Shown here piece by piece: positions 17,369 to 24,880 of a DNA stretch of 64,000 nt (the stretch's first letter is position 1; each line of letters starts with the position of its first letter). The DNA lies in assembly GCA_030150405.1 (NCBI GenBank), contig JASLFU010000037.1:1-64000 (forward strand). The letters run 5' to 3'. The translations under genes were made by a program, and so were the position numbers. The notes beneath the pieces were generated by a model. The model was given only the letters and a program-made list of their open reading frames with translations, made no database searches and was not told the DNA's origin. The stretch is from Ignatzschineria sp. Its GTDB lineage: Bacteria; Pseudomonadota; Gammaproteobacteria; Cardiobacteriales; Wohlfahrtiimonadaceae.

Positions 17369-18745
17369 TTAAATTACTCGGGAGAAGCGATTATCATTTT
17401 TCTTTAAGTAGGCATCAAATACCATCCCAATATTGCGGATTAATAAACGCCCCGCATCTTGGACATAATAACGCCCATTTTCGATAATGATGAGCCCATC
17501 GTCCTGCATAGCGTTAAGCTCGGGAAGATCCTTTTTAAAATATTCCCGGGCGTCGATCTGCAGCTCTTCGCTAATCTCATCGAGATCGAGTTTAAGGTTA
17601 CACATAATCTCAGTGATGACCCTGCGGCGAATAAGATCATCGGGAGTGAGCTTCACACCACGCATCGTTGCAAGATGATTCTCATCGATAGCGGCTTCAT
17701 ATTGCCCCATCACTTTTGCGTTTTGGGAGTAGATATCGCCAATTTGGGAGATAGAGGAGATCCCCATACCCACTAAATCACAATCTGCATGGGTACTATA
17801 GCCTTGGAAGTTGCGATAGAGGTTCCCCTCTTTTTGTGCAATGGCAAGCTGATCGGTAGGCTTTGCAAAGTGATCCATACCGATATAGATATATCCCGCA
17901 TCGGTGAGCCGCTCAATCACTAATTTAAGGATCTGCAATTTTTCTTTAGGAGAGGGCATTTCGTTCGCATTCATCTGCTTTTGTGTTTTAAAGAGATGGG
18001 GCATATGGGCATAGTTAAAGACAGAGAGACGATCGGGCGAGAGCTCTATCACCTCTTCTAAGGTCTTTTCAAAGCTGGTTACCGTCTGTAGTGGAAGCCC
18101 ATAGATAAGATCAAGGGAGATGGAGTTATAACCCGATTCTCGCGCCGCAGTTAAGGTCTCCACTGTAATCTCTTTAGGCTGAATACGGTTGACCGCAACT
18201 TGCACTTTAGGGTCAAAATCTTGCACCCCCATACTGAGGCGATTAAAGCCAATTTTGCGAAGAAAACGGATGGTCTCGCCATCTGCTTCCCGGGGGTCGA
18301 CTTCAATGGAGTACTCACCCTTATCATTAGGAAGAAGATTGAAGTGGGTTTTTGTCTTCTCCATTAAGGCTTCCATCTCTTCAAAAGAGAGAAAGGTGGG
18401 TGTTCCCCCGCCCCAATGGAGCTGTTTTACAGGCGCTTTATGGGAAAAAATCTCCCCTTGCATCTCAATCTCCCGAAAAAGTCGATCTAAATAGGGTTGT
18501 GATCGCTTACGGTTATTGGTGATGATCTTATTGCACGCACAATAGAAGCAGATGGTGGCACAAAAGGGGACGTGAAAATAGAGAGAGAGCGGATTTTTAC
18601 GCGCATTTGAGGCTTCGGCCGCAGCTCGATAATCATCGACGCCAAAAGCTTCGGTAAATTGAACGGCAGTGGGATAGGAGGTGTAACGGGGGCCCGCTTT
18701 ATCATATTTGGCGATAAGGGCTTCGTTGAAGATCTTGTTAGTCAT
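17369..18745 (-). CDS. hemN: Oxygen-independent coproporphyrinogen III oxidase
   Basis: 458-residue radical-SAM enzyme. The cluster motif CATICFYC supplies C62, C66 and C69, with C71 following, the same numbering as E. coli HemN; HWGGGTPTF and SIEVDPRE are further family motifs. It decarboxylates two propionates of coproporphyrinogen III without oxygen, feeding haem synthesis in low oxygen, which fits with the cytochromes at the left end. No clear FNR box was seen in front of it. The ribosome site is weak. Confidence 0.96.
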   Translation of the reverse strand: MTNKIFNEALIAKYDKAGPRYTSYPTAVQFTEAFGVDDYRAAAEASNARKNPLSLYFHVPFCATICFYCACNKIITNNRKRSQPYLDRLFREIEMQGEIFSHKAPVKQLHWGGGTPTFLSFEEMEALMEKTKTHFNLLPNDKGEYSIEVDPREADGETIRFLRKIGFNRLSMGVQDFDPKVQVAVNRIQPKEITVETLTAARESGYNSISLDLIYGLPLQTVTSFEKTLEEVIELSPDRLSVFNYAHMPHLFKTQKQMNANEMPSPKEKLQILKLVIERLTDAGYIYIGMDHFAKPTDQLAIAQKEGNLYRNFQGYSTHADCDLVGMGISSISQIGDIYSQNAKVMGQYEAAIDENHLATMRGVKLTPDDLIRRRVITEIMCNLKLDLDEISEELQIDAREYFKKDLPELNAMQDDGLIIIENGRYYVQDAGRLLIRNIGMVFDAYLKKNDNRFSRVI

Positions 18746-19089
18746 GTTGTGCGCTACTCTTTGCGTCTGAAGAACGCGAAATTAGAAAATTGAGAATGGG
18801 CTCTAAGAAAGATTGCCATTGAAAGCAATATGACAATACCGATGGATAAACTCCCTTCATTATATCGTAGATAGTCTGCTACGGGGGGGATTTCTCATCC
18901 CTTTTTTGCCCCGTTAGCCTGTGATCTTTACAGATATGTTTATAAAATAGCGCTATACTGAAAACAATCGAAAAGATCTTTCAAATAGGGAAATGAGAGC
19001 TGATCTATAGCGGATCTATCGTAGCTATAGCGTCATTTATCTTTTGATTGAAGATCCCATCTTTTAGCAGAATAAAGGAGTCATATTTT
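18746..19089. other. Divergent intergenic region hemN / pyk
   Basis: 344 bp holding the promoters of both divergent genes. A TATACT hexamer at 18954-18959 could be a -10 for pyk but has no good -35 at 17 bp. AAGGAG at 19076-19081 is the pyk ribosome site. No riboswitch or RNA gene seen. Confidence 0.35.
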
Positions 19090-20529
19090 ATGCGTCGAAC
19101 CAAAATTGTTGCGACCTTAGGCCCAGCCACCGATAAGCCAGGTGTTTTAGAGGGTATTATTAAGGCGGGGGTGAATATTGTGCGTCTCAACTTTTCGCAC
19201 GGGGAGCATGAGGAGCACACGGCAAGAGCAGAAGCCGTGCGCGAGATTGCTGATCGCCTCGGAGTGCAGGTGGGAATTCTTTCAGATCTTCAAGGCCCTA
19301 AAATTCGGATCGAAAATTTTGTAGATGGCCGAGTAGAGCTGGAAGAGGGAGACACCTTTATTCTCGATAATCAGCTCGATGAAGATGCAGGTACAAAAGA
19401 GCGAGTGGGCATTGCTTATAAAGAGCTCACCAATGATGTCAAAGTAGGCGATACGCTACTGCTCGATGATGGCAATATTGTGGTGGAAGTTACGGGCGTC
19501 AATGAGCATGAGGTACAGACAAAAGTTCTTGTTCCCGGTACGCTCTCAAACCGTAAAGGGCTTAACTTAAAAGGGGGCGGGCTCTCTGCTGCAGCGCTTA
19601 CAGATAAAGATAAGGAAGATCTTATCTGCGCCTCTCAATTTAATACCGATTTTATTGCTGTCTCATTTCCTAGAAGTGCAGATGATATTCATGAGGCGCG
19701 GGAGCTCCTTAAAGCGGCGGGGTCTAATGCCGGTATTGTTGCGAAAATAGAGCGTACAGAGGCGCTTGAGAATATCGATGAGATTATTCGTGCCTCCGAT
19801 GCCATTATGATCGCTCGGGGAGACCTTGGCGTTGAGATTGGTGATGCGAAACTGGTGGGTGTACAGAAGCGTTTTATTAAACGGGCCCGTCAGCTCGATA
19901 AGGCTGTGATTACCGCAACGCAGATGATGGAGTCGATGATCGAAAATCAATCGCCTACACGAGCAGAGGTGATGGACGTTGCCAACTCCGTGCTCGATGG
20001 TACTGATGCGGTGATGCTCTCTGCAGAGACGGCCGTGGGGAAATTCCCCATTAAAACCGTTAAGGCGATGTCGGAGATTTGTCAGGGGGCAGAGAGTGAG
20101 GCGGATTACTCTTCGCAAGGTATTAGCACCTATTCTCTTCGGGAAGAGCCTTTTAAGTTTGAGCGCACGGATGAAGCGATTGCGATGTCCTCCATTGTGT
20201 TAGCAAACCATTATGATATTAAAGCTGTGGCCTGCTTAACAGAGACGGGAACCACCGCTCTTCTTATGAGTCGCATTACAACTGATCTCCCCATTTATGG
20301 TATTACTCGCAACGCCGACACTTGTGGTCGTTTAACGATCTGTCGCGGGGTAAAGCCGATTCATTATGAGTTTAAGCCCGCTCCCGATGATGACATTGTC
20401 GCGCAAGTGGTCGATGTGCTTAAGGAGTATAATGCGGTGGAATTGGGGGATCGTATTTTAGTCACTTTTGGAGCATTTAACTTCCAACAAGGGGGAACAA
20501 ACTGCTTACGAATCGTGACGATTGAGTAA
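19090..20529 (+). CDS. pyk: Pyruvate kinase
   Basis: 479 residues from the ATG at 19090, which follows AAGGAG; a longer upstream frame from 19048 is not needed. N-terminal RRTKIVATLGPA, substrate/metal segments IVRLNFSHG, SDLQGPKIR, KIERTEAL and MIARGDLGVE identify it. It makes pyruvate and ATP from phosphoenolpyruvate and ADP in glycolysis. The C-terminal regulatory domain is complete (ends NCLRIVTIE). The C-terminal domain style is closer to PykA than PykF, but the isozyme cannot be decided here. Confidence 0.96.
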   Translation: MRRTKIVATLGPATDKPGVLEGIIKAGVNIVRLNFSHGEHEEHTARAEAVREIADRLGVQVGILSDLQGPKIRIENFVDGRVELEEGDTFILDNQLDEDAGTKERVGIAYKELTNDVKVGDTLLLDDGNIVVEVTGVNEHEVQTKVLVPGTLSNRKGLNLKGGGLSAAALTDKDKEDLICASQFNTDFIAVSFPRSADDIHEARELLKAAGSNAGIVAKIERTEALENIDEIIRASDAIMIARGDLGVEIGDAKLVGVQKRFIKRARQLDKAVITATQMMESMIENQSPTRAEVMDVANSVLDGTDAVMLSAETAVGKFPIKTVKAMSEICQGAESEADYSSQGISTYSLREEPFKFERTDEAIAMSSIVLANHYDIKAVACLTETGTTALLMSRITTDLPIYGITRNADTCGRLTICRGVKPIHYEFKPAPDDDIVAQVVDVLKEYNAVELGDRILVTFGAFNFQQGGTNCLRIVTIE

Positions 20530-20620
20530 TTCTGCGCAATTGTCGTGCAAAAAGTTAAAAGGCAAAAATAAGGCTTGCTTTAATTCAATTATTTTTTATA
20601 ATAGCAATCCTTACTTAATT

Positions 20621-20710
20621 GGAGGCGTGGCCGAGTGGTTGAAGGCACCGGTCTTGAAAACCGGAAACGGGTGAAACCGTTCGAGAGTTCGAATCCCTCC
20701 GCCTCCGCCA
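20621..20710 (+). tRNA. tRNA-Ser (anticodon TGA)
   Basis: 90-nt class II tRNA: acceptor GGAGGCG/CGCCTCC, anticodon loop CTTGAAA (anticodon TGA, reads UCA), long variable arm, T-loop GTTCGAATC, G discriminator and encoded CCA. Accessory genes follow immediately downstream. Confidence 0.97.
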
Positions 20711-20717
20711 GTTAAGA

Positions 20718-20749
20718 AGCCCTGATCATGAAAATGGTCAGGGCTTTTT
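20718..20749 (+). terminator. Terminator of tRNA-Ser
   Basis: AGCCCTGATCAT / ATGGTCAGGGCT stem with one G-T pair, short A-rich loop and T5. Confidence 0.88.
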
Positions 20750-20827
20750 CTTTGTCTAAGTTTTTTTGTCTTTTATAATAATAAATTCATTTTAATGAGT
20801 ATGTTGTTGAATTTTAAAGGCGATTAT

Positions 20828-21418
20828 ATGCAGCTTACAGATAGAATCTATCTTTCAGTGCCTTATGCAGAAAAGGATGAGGCAAAAGGTTTAGGAGCAA
20901 AATGGGACCCTACACTTAAGCACTGGTATGTAGATGATTGGGAAGCTCTTCCGAGATTTCAAAAATGGTTTATTCAGGAATCAAAATGGAATCTTCTAGC
21001 AGAACATTTTTATATTGTGAAGAGTAAAAAAAGGTGTTGGAAGTGTGATGTAAATACCGCTATTACGGCATTTTTATTAGAGGAGTATTTTAGTCTTGAA
21101 GAGATTGATGTAGAAGATCAAACTCTTTTAAGTTGGGTTAAAGAGAAGAATAGAACTTACGTCTCTGATATTGTCTATATCGATTTTTCTGCGCTTAAAG
21201 AGATGACAGATCGTAATGCAAACTATAAAAAACGCTACAGTCAAACAGTAAGAGGCTCGTACTACGCTAATTGTTGCCAGAGCTGCGGGGCTCTGCAGGG
21301 GGATTTTCATCTTTATCATGAGCCAGACTCCCCATTTTTTAATCCACATATGACGCTGAAGTCTGAGCTCATTCGTAGAGATTTTAGAGCGAAAGGGAGC
21401 ATCTCTTACACCATTTAG
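20828..21418 (+). CDS. DUF5710-domain protein with a split zinc ribbon
   Basis: 196 residues. The N-terminal 50 residues (YLSVPYAEKDEAKGLGAKWD...HWYV) are the DUF5710 domain, also found at the ends of primases, helicases and mobile-element proteins and thought to bind nucleic acid. The rest has C70-x-x-C73 and C150-x-x-C153, a likely four-Cys zinc site around a long insert. I chose the ATG at 20828 with AAAGGCG upstream; a start at 20795 is possible. It stops six bases from the stop of the convergent HEPN gene and lies just behind tRNA-Ser. Function unknown. Confidence 0.8.
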   Translation: MQLTDRIYLSVPYAEKDEAKGLGAKWDPTLKHWYVDDWEALPRFQKWFIQESKWNLLAEHFYIVKSKKRCWKCDVNTAITAFLLEEYFSLEEIDVEDQTLLSWVKEKNRTYVSDIVYIDFSALKEMTDRNANYKKRYSQTVRGSYYANCCQSCGALQGDFHLYHEPDSPFFNPHMTLKSELIRRDFRAKGSISYTI

Positions 21419-21424
21419 AAACGC

Positions 21425-22084
21425 TTACTCGCCAATGTAAGGATAAAACGGCTTGCCCCAATCGTGCTCTGGATGTTCAATCAGGGTTTCGATAAAGAGA
21501 AGATTCAGATCAAAGAGCAGATTATAGGCATCTTGCAGCTGTGTGCGATTAGCTAAGCTGTTATAGGTTGCACCCCCATGGAAAATCTGGTTTCTCAAGG
21601 TGTAGATCCGCTCGAAGATAATCCAGAGTAGCAGGGGAGTATTTTGGTTAGCAAGCGCCTGGTTAGAACGCTCTGTTGCAGCCTTAAAATCTTCAAACCA
21701 CGCAACTTCTGTGATCTTTTCATTATGAAAATCCCAAAAGGCTTGAAAGAGATAGCGGTTTTTTAGTAGCGCTTTAATGCTAGAGGAGTACTTTTTCCAG
21801 ATAAGATCATAGGTTTTATCGGGGTTAAGGTCGCAGATCGATTGGATAAAGTTGCGCATCTCATTGCGATCTGCCGTCTGAAAATGAATGGTATCATTGG
21901 CATAAATGGCGTTAAAAGCGATCCAGAGCGAAATAAAGCCGATATCGAGATCTTCCTCCTCAGCTTCTGCCTTTTTTAACCAGCTAATAGCTCGGTGCGC
22001 CCGAAGCCGTACTCTATCTGAAAAGTTCTCTCGCTCTTGTCGATAATATTGGTCGAGATGCTCTACTAATTGCTTTCGATTCAT
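21425..22084 (-). CDS. HEPN-like protein with an RxxxxH motif
   Basis: 219 residues, wholly alpha-helical in appearance. LDIGFISLWIAFNAIYA in the first half and ERIYTLRNQIFHGG near residues 158-171 match the large apea/HEPN-like families. R164 and H169 fit the R-x4-H pattern that forms the active site of HEPN RNases in toxins, abortive-infection and CRISPR ancillary proteins. Many such household HEPN proteins have unknown roles. It has no partner antitoxin on the same strand; its only close neighbour is the convergent DUF5710 gene. Defence or RNA-cleaving function is inference. Confidence 0.72.
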   Translation of the reverse strand: MNRKQLVEHLDQYYRQERENFSDRVRLRAHRAISWLKKAEAEEEDLDIGFISLWIAFNAIYANDTIHFQTADRNEMRNFIQSICDLNPDKTYDLIWKKYSSSIKALLKNRYLFQAFWDFHNEKITEVAWFEDFKAATERSNQALANQNTPLLLWIIFERIYTLRNQIFHGGATYNSLANRTQLQDAYNLLFDLNLLFIETLIEHPEHDWGKPFYPYIGE

Positions 22085-22302
22085 GCCTTCTCCTCTTTAT
22101 GATCGGTATCTAAATTTATCACAAGTTAAATTTTACTTTAATAATTTAACCCGATTTTCATCTGTTTAGCGAGTTTTAGGGGGGGTTAAAAAGCTTTTTT
22201 TGTGGACTTTTCAGTTATTGCAGGGGGCTTTTGCAAAATCTTCACTACACTTTAACTTTAAGCAAAGCACCTATTGTCGGGCCGACGAAAAGAGAGGAAA
22301 GA

Positions 22303-23607
22303 ATGAAGGCATCTTGGAAGTGGAATTTACGCCATCTATTTAAAAAGATCGGAGTGCACTCAGCCCTCTACTCTCTTTTAGGGGTGATGACAGCTTTAAT
22401 CGGCTTATTGCTTAAAGATTATGTGCCGGAGTCCCTTTCTGGGGCGGTTGGAGCAGATTCTGTGGATAAAATCTTGGGGATTTTATCCTCTAGCATGTTA
22501 GCGGTGACGACCTTTTCATTAAGCACAATGGTGGGCGCTTACGGTTCAGCCAGTAGTGGTGCTACACCCCGAGCGACGCAATTGCTTATTCAAGATACGA
22601 CCACCCAAAATGTGCTCTCGAGCTTTATTGGCTCCTTTCTCTTTAGTGTAGTGGGTATTATTGCGTTGCAAATGGGCGTTTATGGGGAGCGGGGAAAGGT
22701 TGTGCTCTTTATTGCTACGCTCGCGGTGCTTCTTTTTGTTATCTATAACCTTTTACGCTGGATTAATCACCTCACCCAGTTTGGGCGCTTAGGAGAGACC
22801 ACCTCACGGGTAGAAAAAGTGACTGAGGATGCCTTAAAGAGAACGGCGGAGCTCCCTTATTTAGGGGCGCGCCCTCGACATGAAGCCCCGCTACTTCCTG
22901 CCCATGCATCGGCGATATTGGGGGAGCAATCGGGGTATGTACAATTTATCGATCTTGCGGGGCTTGCCAATATTCTCAAATCCCCGGGGAAGTCGATCTA
23001 TTGCGAAGTGGTGCCGGGAAGTTTTGTGGGCCCTAATAGTGTGCTGGCATATGGTATTGGTTTAGATGATGCCGAGAGAGAGCGGGTGAAAAATGCCTTC
23101 TCTATCGCTATCCAGCGCTCTTTTGAGCAAGATCCCCGCTTTGGGCTTTGCGCGCTTTCGGAGATCGCATCTCGGGCACTCTCCCCCGCTGTTAATGATC
23201 CGGGAACGGGGATCGATGTGATTAGTCGGGGCACTCGGCTTTTAATCAATTTTGCTCGGGAGAAGCGCAGAGCTGAGCTTGAGCATCGACAGCAAGCGGT
23301 AGTTGAGGATCGCAGCTTTTACCCTGTAGATCCTCGCTTTAATAATCTCTATTGCGCTGAACCCACTGCCGCAGATTTTTTTGATGATTTCTTTATCCCC
23401 ATCGGCAGAGATGGCGCTGGGCTTATTGAGGTAATGATTACCCTTTTAAAAGCGTTAAAAAGATTAGCAGAGAATGACCCCGAACTCTACGGGCCATTGG
23501 CGAAAAAGCATGGGGAGATGATCTTTAAGCGAGCAGAGAAAGCGATGCCTCTTAAAGAGGACCTTCAGCGATTAGAAGAGAAGCTCGCCTCCCTAAAAGC
23601 GCTTTAA
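22303..23607 (+). CDS. DUF2254 membrane protein
   Basis: 434 residues from the ATG at 22303, which has GAGGAAAG upstream. About four membrane helices in the first 170 residues, with the family signature SSSMLAVTTFSLSTMVGAYGSASSGATPRA, then a soluble domain containing GYVQFIDLAGL and RFGLCALSEIASRALSPAVNDPGTG. The DUF2254 family is widespread and of unknown function; a channel or sensor role has been guessed from its topology. Single-gene unit. Confidence 0.88.
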   Translation: MKASWKWNLRHLFKKIGVHSALYSLLGVMTALIGLLLKDYVPESLSGAVGADSVDKILGILSSSMLAVTTFSLSTMVGAYGSASSGATPRATQLLIQDTTTQNVLSSFIGSFLFSVVGIIALQMGVYGERGKVVLFIATLAVLLFVIYNLLRWINHLTQFGRLGETTSRVEKVTEDALKRTAELPYLGARPRHEAPLLPAHASAILGEQSGYVQFIDLAGLANILKSPGKSIYCEVVPGSFVGPNSVLAYGIGLDDAERERVKNAFSIAIQRSFEQDPRFGLCALSEIASRALSPAVNDPGTGIDVISRGTRLLINFAREKRRAELEHRQQAVVEDRSFYPVDPRFNNLYCAEPTAADFFDDFFIPIGRDGAGLIEVMITLLKALKRLAENDPELYGPLAKKHGEMIFKRAEKAMPLKEDLQRLEEKLASLKAL

Positions 23608-23728
23608 TGATCTAGCGGTTAGAGGTCTACTTTTTTATTCTTGGAGAACATATCTACAAGCTTTTTGCGTAAAGCGTTAAGATGTAAATCGTGATAATTT
23701 CTGTAAAAGAGTCAAAAGAGGAGGCAAA

Positions 23729-24094
23729 ATGGCAGTTTATGTGGATCGGGTCAATATCCCATGGCGGGGGCGAAAATGGTGCCACCTTGTGGCCGATTCC
23801 CTCGATGAGCTACACCATTTTGCTTCGCAATTAGGGCTTAAGCGGCGCTGGTTTCAGCTTATGGCCTCTTATCCGCACTACGATATTCCTGTAGATTTAC
23901 GGGAAAAGGCACTCCGCCTTGGGGCCAAGATAGCCGATCGGCGCCAAATTATTCTGGCGGCTCGAAGATTAAAAGCAGAATATGAGCTCCGCTTTGGCGT
24001 CTATATTGGTAAGAAGGGCGTTACTCCTAAAAATAGGCATCGCCCCTATTTCCACTGTTTTTGGCCCATTTGGCAGCAAAAGGGCTCTTCATAA
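23729..24094 (+). CDS. DUF4031 protein
   Basis: 121 residues. MAVYVDRVNIPWRGRKWCHLVADSLDEL-type N-terminus, ASQLGL...WFQ...HYDIP... and RAL-like C-terminal helix define DUF4031, a small basic conserved family of unknown function. GGAGG before the ATG. No membrane or signal segment. Confidence 0.85.
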   Translation: MAVYVDRVNIPWRGRKWCHLVADSLDELHHFASQLGLKRRWFQLMASYPHYDIPVDLREKALRLGAKIADRRQIILAARRLKAEYELRFGVYIGKKGVTPKNRHRPYFHCFWPIWQQKGSS

Positions 24095-24218
24095 ATATCT
24101 TTCACTCCCCTATCTCAAGCCCTTTGCCTTTATTTAAGAGGTTCTCTATTCTTTTTAAACGCTAAAACCCGCTGCCGAATAAATTTCGGGCATCTCCTCC
24201 TCTTTTGAGCTCTTTTAA

Positions 24219-24248
24219 ACTACAATCTTAGTCAACTACATCTCTAGT
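24219..24248. promoter_or_regulatory. Twin candidate CopY operators
   Basis: Two near-identical imperfect palindromes, ACTACAATCTTAGT (24219-24232) and ACTACATCTCTAGT (24235-24248), both ACTA-N6-TAGT and 16 bp apart. They resemble the TACA-NN-TGTA cop box in their first half and lie 75-105 bp before the copY start, where an autoregulating repressor should bind. Confidence 0.5.
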
Positions 24249-24323
24249 CTCTCTTTAATTAAAGGAGGGGGATGCATGAGAAGTGCATGAGAGATAATAA
24301 AAGGAAAAGATAAAGGATTAGAT

Positions 24324-24764
24324 GTGAGTGAAGTATTAATAGAGATCACCCCTTCAGAATGGGAAGTGATGCGGGTTCTCTGGGCTAATGGAGAGATCGG
24401 CAGCGGGCAGATTGTGGCGATCTTAGAAGAGAAGCGCGATTGGCGTCCCACCACCATTAAAACCCTGCTCGCCCGTTTGGTGGATAAAGCTTTAGTGAGC
24501 ACTAAGGCCGATGGTCATCGTTATCTTTATCGGGCAAATGTAAGCGAGCTTGAAGCATGGAATGATGCTTCTGAGCAGCTCTTTAGTTATGTATGCGCCC
24601 AAAGCCGAGGGCAAAAAATAGCGCATCTTATCGGGACAAAGGCGCTCACCCAAGAGGATATTGCCCTAATTTTAGAGAGCGTGACTACAGCTTTAAAAAA
24701 TGTCGCAAAAGAGATCCCGTGCGATTGTTTTGCCGGGCAATGCACCTGCCATTTAGCAAAATAG
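24324..24764 (+). CDS. copY: CopY-type copper-responsive repressor (BlaI/MecI family)
   Basis: 146 residues from a GTG start (ATGTGAGTG; the overlapping ATG is out of frame). The N-terminal winged helix (PSEWEVMRVLWANGEIGSGQIV...WRPTTIKTLLARLVDKALV) is the BlaI/MecI/CopY fold. The C-terminus has C133-x-C135-x4-C140-x-C142, the CxCx4CxC motif with which CopY binds Cu(I) or Zn(II) and leaves DNA. It lies 116 bp ahead of copA. CopY is mainly known from Firmicutes; most gammaproteobacteria use the MerR-type CueR for copA, so this arrangement suggests acquisition or replacement. Confidence 0.88.
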   Translation: MSEVLIEITPSEWEVMRVLWANGEIGSGQIVAILEEKRDWRPTTIKTLLARLVDKALVSTKADGHRYLYRANVSELEAWNDASEQLFSYVCAQSRGQKIAHLIGTKALTQEDIALILESVTTALKNVAKEIPCDCFAGQCTCHLAK

Positions 24765-24880
24765 AAGCTTTAGGCTAATGCATATAAAAGAATTGAGAAT
24801 CGAAAGCAAATAAGAGCGGGGGTTATCATCGGTGAAGCTCTTCTATCCCCCAATTGAGAAAGAATATTTAAGGAATAATT

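Noticed and set aside
19663..20118. 151-codon frame opposite pyk
   Set aside because: Shadow of a well-conserved gene; composition follows the pyk codons.
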